Source: Aegilops tauschii subsp. strangulata (Eukaryota; Streptophyta; Magnoliopsida; Poales; Poaceae). Taken from it: DNA of 64,000 bases. Location of the stretch: assembly GCF_002575655.3 (NCBI RefSeq), contig NC_053035.3, forward strand, positions 501,176,601 through 501,240,600, written 5' to 3'. The position numbers and the translations under genes are program-made. This document shows, in pieces, positions 46,592-59,049 of this stretch (position 1 is its first letter; each line of letters opens with the position of its first letter). Under the pieces are notes generated by a model, which saw only the letters and a list, made by a program, of their open reading frames with translations, had not been told where the DNA came from and made no database searches.

Positions 46592-48139
46592 GATGATGTG
46601 TATTGGAAATGGTTCCAAGATTGATATGATCATCATCGCACACTCCCTATACTTTCGGGATTAGTGTTAAACCTAAAATAAATGTTATTTAGTGTTTGCG
46701 TTGAGCATGAATATGATTCGATCATGTTTATTGCAATACGGTTATTCATGTAAGTTAGAGAATAATTGTTGTTCTGTTTACATGAATAAAACCTTCTATG
46801 GTCATACACCCAATGAAAATGGTTTGTTAGATCTCGATCGTGGTGATATACATTTTCATAATATTGAAGCCAAAAGATGCAAAGTAAATAATGATAGTGC
46901 AACTTATTTGTGGCACTGCCGTTTAGGTCATATTGGTGTAAAGCGCATGAAGAAAATCCATGCTGATGGGCTTTTGGAATCACTTGATTATGAATCAGTT
47001 GATGCTTGCGAACCATGCCTCATGGGCAAGATGACTAAGACTCCGTTCTCCGGAATAATGGAGCGAGCAACAGATTTGTTGGAAATCATACATACTGATG
47101 TATGTGGTCCGATGAATATTGAGGCTCGTGGCAGGTATCGTTATTTTCTGACCTTCACAGATGATTTAAGCAGATATGGGTATATCTACTTAATGAAACA
47201 TAAGTCTGAGACATTTGAAACGTTCAAAGAATTTCAGAGTGAAGTGGAAAATCATTGTAACAAGAAAATAAAGTTTCTACGATCTGATCGTGGAGGAGAA
47301 TATTTGAGTTACGAGTTTGGTCTTCATTTGAAACAATGGGGAATAGTTTCGCAACTCATGCCACCCGGAACACCACAGCGTAATGGTGTGTTCGAACATT
47401 GTAACCGTACTTTATTAGATATGGTGCAATCTATGATGTCTCTTACCGATTTACCACTATCGTTTTGGGGTTATGCATTAGAGACAGCTGCATTCACGTT
47501 AAATAGGGCACCATCTAAATCCGTTGAGACGACGCCTTATGAACTATGGTTTGGCAAGAAACCAAAGTTGTCGTTTCTTAAAGTTTGGGGTTGCGATGCT
47601 TATGTGAAAAAGCTTCAACCTGATAAGCTCGAACTCAAATCGGAGAAATGTGTCTTCATAGGATACCCAAAGGAGACTGTTGGGTACACCTTCTATCATA
47701 GATCCGAAGGCAAGACTTTTGTTGCTAAATTTGGATCCTTTCTAGAGAAGGAGTTTCTCTCGAAAGAAGTGAGTGGGAGGAAAGTAGAACTTGATGAGGT
47801 AACTGTACCTGCTCCCTAATTGGAAAGTAGTTCATCATAGAAATCTGTTCCTGTGACTCCTACACCAATTAGTGAGGAAGATAATGATGATGATCATGTA
47901 ACTTCAGATCAAGTTACTACCGAACCTCGTAGGTCAACCAGAGTGAGATCCGCACCAGAGTGGTACGGTAATCCTGTTCTGGAGGTCATGTTACTTGACC
48001 ATGACGAACCTACGAACTATGAGGAAGCGATGATGAGCCCAGATTCCGCGAAATGGCTTGAGGCCATGAAATCTGAGATGGGATCCATGTATGAGAACAA
48101 AGTATGGACTTTGATTGACTTGCCCAATGATCGGCGAGC
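46592..48139 (+). pseudogene. Element A protease remnant, integrase and start of RT
   Basis: Resumes gag-pol directly after CACTA-2. The open segment 46692-47819 contains the zinc-binding domain (H--LGH, CEPCLMGK) and integrase core with catalytic residues in HTDVCGP, RSDRGGEY and NGVFEHCNRT, then KCVFIGYPKETVGY. A stop follows at 47819 and another soon after; the frame resumes at 47853-48137 (TNYEEAMMSPDSAKWLEAMKSEMGSMYENKVWTL), the start of the reverse transcriptase. It breaks at 48139 after GATCGGCGAGCC, where element B continues into RT but A joins LINE sequence. Confidence 0.93.
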
Positions 48140-48840
48140 CTTGTGCCTTGGCCCTATTGCAGAAAAAATTGTGGACCACGCCCAAACTACTTTCCTAAAG
48201 GGAAGATTTATCCTGGAAGGGGTTCTTTGCCTTAACGAAGTTATCCATGAGCTCAAAAAGAAAAAAATACCGGCCGTTATCCTTAAGCTCGACTTCGAAA
48301 AATCCTATGATAGGGTGAGCTAGTCATTCCCACGGGAAGTGTTACATCGCAAAGGCTTCGAATCGGGTTTCATTAGTCATATTTGTCAGTTGGTTGAAGG
48401 AGGGCTGACGGCCATTATGATCAATGGGGAGGTAGGAGGTTTCTTCCGTAACCACAGAGGACTACGTCAGGGTGACTATATATCCCCGCTGCTCTTCAAC
48501 ATGGTGGTTGATTCCCTTTAGGATATGTTACACAAGGCGAAAACGGCTGGGCACCTGAGAGGGGTGGTGCCTCATCTCCTTCCTGGTGGGATCTCTCATC
48601 TCCAATACGCGGACGACATGGTCCTTTTATTCCAGCCAAACCTGCAGAGCATAACCACCATCAAAATCATCCTCTTATGCTTTGAAGCTATGTCCGGACT
48701 TAAAATCAATTTGGCTAAAATCAATGTTTACACATTGGGCCTAGAGGAAGACGAAAGTGCCAACATGGCTAACCTCTTAAACTGTAAGCTGCAGCATTAC
48801 CTTTCTTGCAGCATTACCTTTCTCATACCTAGGCCTTCCC
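48140..48840 (+). pseudogene. LINE reverse-transcriptase fragment
   Basis: Translation gives LGPIAEKIVDHAQTTFLKGRF, VILKLDFEKSYDRVS, GLRQGDYISPLLFNMVVDSL and LQYADDMVLLF, i.e. RT motifs of plant LINE ORF2 including the YADD catalytic box. Stops occur after YDRVS and VVDSL, so it is dead. The 5' part of the LINE is missing and its start is fused to copia element A; the 3' side ends near 48840. Confidence 0.9.
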
Positions 48841-50200
48841 TGTGCGCGGCTAGGGAAAGGAGGAAAGGAAGAAAAGGGAGTCTGTGGTAGGGGCGGTTGG
48901 CGGCACGGGAGAAGCGGTCGACCGGTATGATGGCTATAGCGGCGGCCTTGGCGATGTGCATACGCGTCTGCGAGAGGTGGAGATAGTTTTTTTACCTAGT
49001 GGAGATAGGTTTTGATGGGACGTATAAAAAAGTTTGGGGGTCAAGTTTTTTCGTATGGGTGGCAGGCGAACGAAGCGAAACGGGAGGAGGCGAATGAAGC
49101 GTGGGAGCGGCTGGAAATGGGGTGTTAGTTTTTTCGTCGCGAGAGAAAAACTTAATGGCATCAGGCTATAGCTACCTCAAAAGAATACCTCAAATATGGC
49201 TCAATTGCACCCAAAATTTGGAATTTAAACTCAATGCTTAAAGGTACAACAAAATAAATAAAAAGATGACATACACTACTAATGGTACCTGATAAAAAAG
49301 AGTACCAAATCAATGGCTTGCTTCATCAGGCTCTTCCATAACAGGCGGTGGTCCCATTTCTGCATATGGTTCATTTTCTAGAGTTGCGTCGGTCCTCTCA
49401 GCCCCTTGATTCCCTCGAGTTAAAACACCGGTGTGGACACTTACGTTGCAGCGACGGATGAAAAATATCTCTTCATCTCTTATTTCTACAAAATAAAATG
49501 AAATTGATATTAGCAACGGCAATATCAACATTCATTTTCAAATACAATTGCTAGCACACTACCACTGTCCTATCTTTCCATTACCAATTCTGCAGCCGGC
49601 ACACCAGTTCGGCAGTTCCTGTAGTGGGGCTAGCTTGGGCAGACGGCGTGGCGGACCAGGGGAGGCCGGAGCAGAGCTGGCGTGCAGAGCGAGCAGAGCC
49701 AGCGAGCGGGCGCCAGGCGGAGCAGGCAAGCGACGGAGGGGCCGGGGCGGTGGGAAGTCACCGGCAGGTGGCGGGCGGCGGCTACGCACTGGAACTCGCG
49801 AGCAGCTCCTGCCCCGCATGCGTGTGCCTCGCTGGCTTGCTAGGTCTGGGTGCGAGTTTTTTTGAGATTTTTTTTGAGAAATAGGTCTGGGTGCGAGTGC
49901 GATGGTGGAGGCTGGCTTGGGCCCTGCCTGTGTGTTGGTCTAAGCCCCGGGCCCATTCAAAAATGTAGCTGGGTTACAACCAAAAAAATAGCCACGCCCT
50001 GGGCCTGGGCCCTGGGGGCCCGGGGCCCAGATCCGCCCCAGGTCTGAATCAAAATCAAGAAATCAAATTTAGATGGGGAAAAAGAACAGAAGAGGCGCAT
50101 TGTGAGGTGTTTTGGCCAAACCTACATGGCCGTCGTGTGTCACGCGTCGTCAGCCTCCGTACAGCACCAGCGGCTTCCACGCTGCTCGCCGGCATCCGCC
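48841..50200. other. Anonymous region before element B
   Basis: Mixed composition. A minus-strand segment at 49310-49510 (EEIFFIRRCNVSVHTGVL... ending EEPDEASH and a stop) looks like a possible terminal exon of an unknown gene. 49590-50050 is GC-rich with unsupported frames. The last bases, GGCATCCGCC, carry the left copy of element B's target duplication. Confidence 0.35.
50196..50200. repeat. Target duplication of element B, left copy (CCGCC)
   Basis: CCGCC directly before TGTTGGGG at 50201, matching CCGCC at 61055-61059 directly after the outer end of the other LTR. Joining the flanks gives a plausible empty site, GGCATCCGCCATCGTTGG. Confidence 0.8.
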
Positions 50201-51702
50201 TGTTGGGGAACGTAGTAATTTTAAAAAAATTCCTACGAACACGCAAGATCATGGTGATGCATAGCAACGAGAGGGAAGAGTGTTGTCCACGTACCCTCGT
50301 AGACCGATAGCGGAAGCGTTAACACAACGCGGTTGATGTAGTCGTACGTCTTCACGATCCGACCGATCAAGTACCGAACGTACGACACCTCCGAGTTCAG
50401 CACACGTTCAGCTCGATGACGTCCCTCGAACTCCGATCCAGCCGAGTGTTGAGGGAGAGTTTCGTCAGTACGACGGCGTGGTGACGATGATGATGTTCTA
50501 CCGACGCAGGGCTTCGCCTAAGCTCCGCTACGATATTATCGAGGTGTAATATGGTGGAGGGGGGCACCGCACACGGATAAAAGATCTCAAGGATCAATTG
50601 TTGTGTCTATGGGGTGCCCCCCTGCCCCCGTATATAAAGGATGGAGGAGGGGAGGCCGGCCAGCCCCTGGGGCGCGCCAGAAGGGTGGAGTCCTACTAGG
50701 ACTCCCTAGTCCTAGTAGGATTCCTCCTCCCACATGAAATAGGAAAAGGGGAAGGGAAAAGGAGAAGAAAAGAAGGGGGCGCCCCCCTTCCCTAGTCCAA
50801 TTCGGACCAGACCATGGGGAGGGGCGCAGCCACCTTTTGAGGCCTTTCTCTCCTTTCCCGTATGGCCCATTAAGGCCCAATACGAATTCCCGTAACTCTC
50901 CGGTACTCCGAAAAATACACGAATCACTCGGAACCTTTTCGAAGTCCGAATATAGTCGTCCAATATATCGATCTTTACGTCTTGACCATTTCGAGACTCT
51001 TCGTCATGTCCCCGATCTCATCCGGGACTCCGAACTACCTTCGGTACATCAAAACACATAAACTCATAATATAACCGTCATCGAACTTTAAGCGTGCGGA
51101 CCCTACGGGTTCGAGAACAATGTAGACATGACCGAGACACGTCTCCGGTGAATAACCAATAGCGGAACCTGGATGCTCATATTGGCTCCCACATATTCTA
51201 CGAAGATCTTTATCGGTCAGACCGCATAACAACATACATTGTTCCCTTTGTCATCGGTATGTTACTTGCCCGAGATTCGATCGTCGGTATCTCGATACCT
51301 AGTTCAATATCGTTACCGGCAAGTCTCTTTACTCGTTCCGTAATACATCATCCCGCAACTAACTCATTAGTTGCCATGCTTGCAAGGCTTAAGTGATGTG
51401 CATTACCGAGAGGGCCCAGAGATACCTCTCCGACAATCGGAGTGACAAATCCTAATCTCGAAATACGCCAACCCAACAAGTACCTTTGAAGACACCTGTA
51501 GAGCACCTTTATAATCACCCATTTACGTTGTGACGTTTGGTAGCACACAAAGTGTTCCTCCGGTAAACGGGAGTTGCATAATCTCATAGTCATAGGAACA
51601 TGTATAAGTCATGAAGAAAGCAATAGCAACATACTAAACGATCGAGTGCTAAGCTAACGGAATGGGTCAAGTCAATCACGTCATTCTCCTAATGAGGTGA
51701 TC
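50201..51702 (-). repeat. Truncated 3' LTR of element B
   Basis: Minus-strand LTR from its CA end at 50201, lacking the first roughly 224 bp of the LTR (break after GAGGTGATC at 51702). It shares subtype-specific sequence with the 5' LTR at 59050 (for example GGCCGGCCAGCCCCTGGGG, absent from the LTRs at 18392 and 52232). TATA box near 50629-50638 (minus). Confidence 0.85.
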
Positions 51703-52226
51703 AATCTAGGAATGTGGGTGCGTCTTCTGTTGCCGTTAGCAATTTCGTGGAATAAACTCGTGTTCGAATCCCCTTTGATGATGCTGAGGAATCTACCCCT
51801 TTGGTTCAAGTAAATTTCATGGTGCAGTATTTTTAGGCTAACTTATTTGTTCTTGTAGAAACTAGAAAGATATGGCTAGAGGATATATGTAAATGTAAGT
51901 TTGTTGCATGTACATTTCACTTTCAGTTATATGTAGGTTTCTAGCATGTATTTATTCGAGCTGAACACGCCTGATGTTTTTGGGGGTTCATTAGTAAAAT
52001 AGTGTGAGTGGAAATGTGTAATAAAGTTTGGTTACTGTACATAGTTGCAAGTGTTGAAAATGATTATTATGTTTATAATAATTGGATATTGAATTAATTA
52101 ATGCATGGAAACGGATAGTTGATCAAGCAAGGAACAAAAGAAGTAGCGAGGGCATATGCGCCGACACACAAAATGGTGGAAATTCACAATGTTGTCCAGA
52201 TCAGTGTTTGAACCATTAGAGTATGT
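51703..52226 (-). other. Non-LTR segment carrying the flank of element A
   Basis: A 524-bp AT-rich segment between the truncated B LTR and the AGGAT copy. In element A orientation it lies just beyond A's 3' target duplication, so it is probably the interior of Helitron H1 in which A sits. Its first 211 bp (51703-51913) recur without a visible difference at 60552-60762 inside B's 5' LTR. Confidence 0.6.
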
Positions 52227-52231
52227 ATCCT
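52227..52231 (-). repeat. Second copy of element A target duplication (AGGAT)
   Basis: ATCCT on the plus strand, i.e. AGGAT directly after the CA end of the LTR in element orientation. It equals AGGAT at 18387-18391 in front of A's 5' LTR. Confidence 0.7.
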
Positions 52232-53961
52232 TGTTGGGGAACGTAGTAATTTCAAAAAAATTCCTACGCACACGCAAGATCACGGTGATGCATAGCAACG
52301 AGAGGGGAGAGTGTGTCTACGTACCCTCGTAGACCGAAAGCGGAAGCATTAGCACAACGTGGTTGATGTAGTCGTACGTCTTTACGATCCGACCGATCAA
52401 GTACCGAACGCACGGCACCTCCGAGTTCAGCACACGTTCAACTCGATGATGTCCCTCGAACTCCGATCCAGCCGAGCTTTGAGGGAGAGTTCCTCAGCAC
52501 GACGGCGTGGTGACGATGATGATGTTCTACCGACGCAGGGCTTCGCCTAAGCACCGCTACGATATGACCGAGGTGGATTATGGTGAAGGGGGCCACCGCA
52601 CACGGCTAAGAGATCCAAGGGATCAATTGTTGTGTCTCCAAGGGGTGCCCCCCTCCCTGTATATAAAGGAGTGGAGGAGGGGGAGGGCTGGCCCTCTCTA
52701 TGGCGCGCCCTTGGAGGAGTCCTACTCCCACCGGGAGTAGGATTCCTCCCCTTCCAAGTAGTAGGAGTAGGAGTCAAGGAAAGGGGAAAGAGAAGAGAAG
52801 GAAGGAGGGGGCGCAGCCCCTCCCCCTAGTCCAATTCGGACTAGGCCTTGGGGGGGGGGGCGCAGCCTCTCCTCCCTCTTTCCCCTAAAGCCCAATAAGG
52901 CCCATATACTCCCCGGCGAATTCCCGTAACTTTCCGGTACTCCGAAAAATACCCGAATCATTCGGAACCTTTCCGATGTCCGAATATATTCGTCCAATAT
53001 ATCGATCTTTACGTCTTGACCATTTCGAGACTCCTCGTCATGTCCCCGATCTCATCCGGGACTCCGAACTACCTTCGGTACATCAAAACACATAAACTCA
53101 TAATATAACCGTCATCGAACTTTAAGCGTGCGGACCCTACGGGTTCGAGAACAATGTAGACATGACCGAGACACGTCTCCGGTCAGTAACCAATAGCGAA
53201 ACCTGGATGCTCATATTGGCTCCCACATATTCTACGAAGATCTTTATCAGTCAAACCGCATAACAACATACGTTGTTACCTTTGTCATCGGTATGTTACT
53301 TACCCAAGATTCGATCGTCGGTATCTCAATAACTAGTTCAATCTCGTTACCGGCAAGTCTCTTTACTCATTCCGTAATACATCATCCTGCAACTAACTCA
53401 TTAGTTGCAATGCTTGCAAGGCTTATAGTGATGTGCATTACCGAGTGGGCCCAGAGATACCTCTCCGACAATCGGAGTGACAAATCCTAATCTCGAAATA
53501 CGCCAACCCAACAAGTACCTTCGGAGACACCTGTTGAGCACCTTTATAATCACCCCGTTACGTTGTGACGTTTGGTAGCACATAAAGTGTTCCTCCGGTA
53601 AACGGGAGTTGCATAATCTCATAGTCATAGGAACATGTATAAGTCATGAAGAAAGCAATAGCAACAAACTAAACGATCAAGTGCTAAGCTAACGGAATGG
53701 GTCAAGTCAATCACATCATTCTTCTAATGATGTGATCCCGTTAATCAAATGACAACTCATGTCTATGGTTAGGAAACATAACCATCTTTAATTAACGAGC
53801 TAGTCAAGTAGAGGCATACTAGTGACACTCTGTTTGTCTATGTATTCACACATGTATTATGTTTCCGGTTAATACAATTCTAGCATAAATAATAAACATT
53901 TATCATGATATAAGGAAATAAATAATAACTTTATTATTGCCTCTAGGGCATATTTCCTTCA
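52232..53961 (-). repeat. 3' LTR, most likely belonging to element A
   Basis: A 1730-bp minus-strand LTR adjoining the purine tract of the internal region. By eye it matches the 18392 LTR almost throughout (about six differences in the first 500 bp), but differs from the 59050 LTR many times over the same stretch (seven in one 68-bp window). LTRs of one insertion start identical, so the pair is 18392/52232, not 52232/59050. TATA box near 52662 (minus). Confidence 0.8.
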
Positions 53962-53970
53962 ATCTCCCAC
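53962..53970 (-). other. Polypurine tract
   Basis: GTGGGAGAT on the minus strand directly before the TGAAGG start of the 3' LTR. Confidence 0.8.
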
Positions 53971-55300
53971 TTGCACTAGAGTCAATAATCTAGTTGACAT
54001 CGCCATGTGATTTAACATCAATAGTTCACATCACCATGTGATTAACACCCATAGTTCACATCGTCATGTGACCATCACCCAAAGGGTTTACTAGAGTCAG
54101 TAATCTAGTTCACATCGCTATGTGATTAACATCCAAAGAGTACTAAGGTGTGATCATGTTTTGCTTGTGAGATAATTTTAGTCAATGGGTCTGTCACATT
54201 CAGATCCGTAAGTATTTTGCAAATTTCTATGTCTACAATGCTCTGCATGGAGCTACTCTAGCTAATTGCTCCCACTTTCAATATGTATCTAGACCGAGAC
54301 TTAGAGTCATCTAGATTAGTGTCAAAACTTGCATCGATGTAACCCTTTACGACGAACCTTTTGTCACTTCCATAATAGAGAAACATATCCTTATTCACTA
54401 AGGATAATTTTGACCGTTGTCCAGTGATCTACTCCTAGATCACTATTGTACTCCCTTGCCAAAATCAGTGTAGGGTATACAATAGATCTGGTACACAACA
54501 TGGCATACTTTATAGAACCTATGGCCGAGGCATAGGGAATGACTTTCATTCTTTTTCTATCTTCTGTCATGGGGGGGGGCTTTGAGTCTTACTCAATTTC
54601 ACACCTTGTAACACAGGCAAGAAACTTTTTCTTTGACTGTTCCATTTTGAACTACTTCAAAATCTTGTTAAGGTATGTACTCATTGAAAAAACTTATCAA
54701 GCGTCTTGATCTATCTCTATAGATCTTGATGCTCAATATGTAAGCAGCTTCACCGAGGTCTTTCTTTGAAAAACTCCTTTCAAACACTCCTTTATGCTTT
54801 GCAGAATAATTCTACATTATTTCCGATCAACAATATGTCATTCACATATACTTATCAGAAATGCTGTAGTGCTCCCACTCACTTTCTTGTAAATACAGGC
54901 TTCACCGCAAGTCTGTATAAAACTATATGCTTTGATCAACTTATCAAAACGTATATTCCAACTCCGAGATGCTTGCACCAGTCCATAGATGGATCGCTGG
55001 AGCTTGCATATTTTGTTAGCACCTTTAGGATTGACAAAACCTTCTGGTTGCATCATATACAACTCTTCTTTAATAAATCCATTAAGGAATATAGTTTTGT
55101 TTATCCATTTGCCAGATTTCATAAAATGCGGCAATCGCTAACATGATTCGGACAGACTTAAGCATAGATACGAGTGAGAAAATCTCATCGTATTCAACAC
55201 TTTGAACTTTGTCAAAAACCTTTTTCCGACAAGTCTAGCTTTGTAGATAGTAATACTACTATCAGCGTCCGTCTTCCTCATGAAGATCCATTTATTTTTA
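53971..55300 (-). pseudogene. Degenerate reverse transcriptase and RNase H of the B/A mosaic
   Basis: Minus-strand fragments: KARLVG near 55235, FLNGFIKEELYMMQPEGF near 55080, KLQRSIYGLVQASRSWN near 54980, then RNase H pieces to about 54200. Many stops and frameshifts; for example, one extra base after NDRRA disrupts the KWIF box. Not functional. Confidence 0.75.
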
Positions 55301-56762
55301 TGGCTCGCCGATCATTGGGCAAGTCAATCAAAGTCCATACTTTGTTCTCATACATGGATCCCATCTCAGATTTCATGGCCTTAAGCCATTTTGCGGAATC
55401 TGGGCTCATCATCGCTTCTTCATAGTTCGTAGGTTCGTCATGGTCAAGTAACATGACCTCCAGAACTGAATTACCGTACCACTCTAGTGCGGATCTCACT
55501 CTGGTTGACCTACGAGGTTCGGTAGTAAATTGATCCGAAGCTTCATGATCATCATCATTAACTTCCTCACTAATTGGTATAGGCGTCACAGAAACTGGTT
55601 TCTGTGATGAACTACTTTCCAATAAGGGAGCAGGTACAATTACCTCATCAAGTTCTACTTTCCTCCCACTCACTTCTTTCGAGAGAAACTCCTTCTCTAG
55701 AAAGGATCCATACTTAGCAACGAATGTCTTGCCTTCGGATCTGTGATAGAAGATGTACCCAACTGTCTCCTTTGGGTATCCTATGAAGACACATTTCTCC
55801 GATTTGGGTTTGAGCTTATCAGGATGAAACTTTTTCACATAAGCATCGCAACCCCACATTTTAAGAAACGACAACTTTGGTTTCTTGCCAAACCACAGTT
55901 CATAAGATGTCGTCTCAACGGATTTAGATGGTACCCTATTTAACGTGAATGCAGCTGTCTCTAATGCATAACCCCAAAACGATAGTGGTAGATCGGTAAG
56001 AGACATCATATATTGCACCATATCTAATAAAGTACGGTTAGGATGTTCGGACACACCATTACACTGTGGTGTTCCAGGTGGCGTGAGTAGTGAAACAATT
56101 TCACATTGATTTTACTGAAGGCCAAACTCGTAACTCAAATACTCTTCTCCATGATCAGATCGTAGAAACTTTATTTTCTTGTTACGATTATTTTCCACTT
56201 CACTCTGAAATTATATGAACTGTTCAAATGTTTCAGACTTCTATTTCATTAAGTAGATATACCCATATCTGCTCAAATCATCTGTGAAGGTCAGAAAATA
56301 ATGATACCCGCTACGAGCCTCAACACTCATCGGATCGCATACATCAGTATGTATGATTTCCAACAAATCTGTTGCTCTCTCCATAATTCCGGAGAACGGC
56401 GTTTTTAGTCGTCTTGCCCATGAGGCATGGTTCGCAAGCATCAAGTGATTCCAAAATCCCATCAGTATGGAGTTTCTTCATGCGCTTTACACCAATATGA
56501 CCTAAACGGTAGTGCCACAAATAAGTTGCACTATCATTATTAACTTTACATCTTTTGGCTTCATTATTATGAATATGTGTATCACTACGATCGAGATCCA
56601 ACAAACCATTTTATTGGATGTATGACCATAGAAGGTTTTATTCATGTAAACAGAACAACAATTATTCTCTAATTTAAATGAATAACCGTATTTTAACAAA
56701 TATGATCAAATCATATTCATGCTCAACGCAAACACCAAATAACACTTATTTAGTTTCAACAC
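55278..56762 (-). pseudogene. Integrase region of element B (degenerate)
   Basis: Minus-strand segments parallel to 46692-48137 of element A: YLWHYRLGHIGVKRM and CEPCLMGK (zinc-binding), HTDVCDPM, NRTLLDMVQYMMSLTDLPLSFWGYAL, KCVFIGYPKETVGYIF, then the acidic linker to MKSEMGSMYENKVWTL. Frame breaks lie near 56100-56350 and 56400-56440, and the second catalytic Asp region is disrupted. Confidence 0.85.
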
Positions 56763-57800
56763 TAATCCCGAAAGTATAGGGAGTGTGCGATGATGATCAT
56801 ATCAATCTTGGAACTACTTCCAACACACATCATCACCTCGCCTTTTACTAGTCTCTGTTTATTCTGCCACTCCTGTTTCGAGTTACTACTCTTAGCAACT
56901 GAACCAGTATCAAATACCGAGGGGTTGCTATAAACACTAGTAAAGTACACATCAATAACATGTATATCCAATATACCTTTGTTCACTTTGCCATCCTTCT
57001 TATCCACCAAATAGTTGGGGTAGTTCCGCTTCCAGTGACCAGTCCCTTTGCAGTAGAAGCACTTAGTCTCAGGCTTAGGACCAGACTTAGGCTTCTTCAC
57101 TTGAGCAGCAACTTGCTTGCCGTTCTTCTTGAAGTTCCCCTTCTTCCCTTTGCCCTTTTCTTGAAACTAGTGGTCTCGTCAACCATCAACACTTGATGTT
57201 TTTCTTGATTTCTACCTTCGTCGATTTCAGCATCATGAAGAGCTCGGGAATTACTTTCGTCATCCCTTGCATACTATAGTTCATCACGAAGTTCTACTAA
57301 CTTGGTGATGGTGACTAGAGAATTCTGTCAATCACTATTTTATCTGGAAGATTAACTCCCACTTGATTCAAGCGATTGTAGTACCCAGACAATCTGAGCA
57401 CATGCTCACTGCTTGAGCTATTCTCCTCCATCTTTTAGCTATAGAACTTGTTGGAGACTTCATATCTCTCAACTCGGGTATTTTCTTGAAATACTAACTT
57501 CAACTCCTGGAACATCTCATATGGTCCATGACGTTCAAAACGTCTTTGAAGTCCCGATTCTAAGCCGTTTAAGCATGGTGCACTAAACTATCAAGTAGTC
57601 ATCATATTGAGCTAGCCAAACGTTCATAACGTCTGCATCTGCTCCTGTAATAGGTCTGTCACCTAGCGGTGCATCAAGGACATAATCCTTCTGTGCAGCA
57701 ATGAGGATAATCCTCAGATGACGGATCCAATCCGCATCATTGCTACTAACATCTTTCAACATAATTTTTCTCTAGGAACATATCAAAATAAACATAGGGA
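56763..57800 (-). pseudogene. gag and protease remnant of element B
   Basis: Minus strand. The zinc knuckle reads CFYCKGTGHWKRNY, with Tyr (codon 57020-57022) in place of the last Cys, as in element A. Downstream RLVKGEVMMCVGSSSKID spans the site where CACTA-2 is inserted in A, providing the empty-site reference. The N-terminal gag (57100-57770) carries several stops. Confidence 0.85.
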
Positions 57801-59049
57801 TGCAACAACGCGAGCTATTGATCTACAACATAATTTGCAAAATACTATCAGGACTAAGTTCATGATAAATTTAAGTTCAATTAATCATATTACTTAAGAA
57901 CTCCCACTTAGATAGACATCCCTCTAATCCTCTAAGTGATCACGTGATCCATATCAACTAAACCATGTCCGATCATCACGTGAGATGGAGTAGTTTCAAC
58001 GGTGAACATCACTATGTTGATCATATCCACTATATGATTCACGCTCGACCTTTCGATCTCCGTGTTCCGAGGCTATATCTGCATATGCTAGGCTCGTCAA
58101 GTTTAACCTGAGTATTCCGCGTGTGCAACTGTTTTGCACCCGTTGTATTTGAACATAGAGCCTATCACACCCGGTCATCACGTGGTGTCTCAGCACGAAG
58201 AACTTTCGCAACGGTGCATACTCAGGGAGAACACTTTTATCTTGAAATTTAGTGAGAGATCATCTTATAATGCTACCGTCAATCAAAGCAAGATAAGATG
58301 CATAAAATATAAACATCACATGCAATCAATATAAGTGATATGATATGGCCATCATCATCTTGTGCTTGTGATCTCCATCTCCGAAGCACCGTCATGATCA
58401 CCATCGTCACCGGCGCGACACCTTGATCTCCATCGTAGTATCGTTGTCGTCTCGCCAACTATTGCTTTTACGACTATCGCTACCGCTTAGTGATAAAGTA
58501 AAACAATTACATGGCGATTGCATTTCATACAATAAAGCGACAACCATATGGCTTCTGCCAGTTGCCGATAACTCGGTTACAAAACATGATCATCTCATAC
58601 AATAAAATATAGCATCATGTCTTGACCATATCACATCACAACATGCCCTGCAAAAACAAGTTAGACGTCCTCTACTTTGTTGTTGCAAGTTTTACGTGGC
58701 TGCTACGGGCTTAGCAAGAACCGTTCTTACCTACGCATCAAAACCACAACGATAGTTTGTCAAGTTGGTGCTGTTTTAACCTTCGCAAGGACCGGGCGTA
58801 GCCACACTCGGTTCAACTAAAGTGAGAGAGACAGACACCCGCCAGTCACCTTTAAGCAACGAGTGCTCGCAACGGTGAAACCGGTCTTGCGTAAGCGTAC
58901 GCGTAATGTTGGTCCGGGCCGCTTCATCTCACAATACCGTTGAACCAAAGTATGACATGCTGGTAAGCAGTATGACTTATATCGCCCACAACTCACTTGT
59001 GTTCTACTCGTGCATAACATCAACGCATAAAACCAGGCTCTGATACCAC
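57801..59049 (-). other. Leader and primer-binding site of element B
   Basis: Untranslated leader homologous to 20129-20609 plus 24130-24900 of element A, without CACTA-1; GGCAACTGGCAGAAGCCATATGG (split here as GGCAACTGGCAG, AAGCCATATGG) near 58545-58570 is the empty site. The primer site TGGTATCAGAGCCTGG is 59033-59048, minus strand. Confidence 0.8.
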
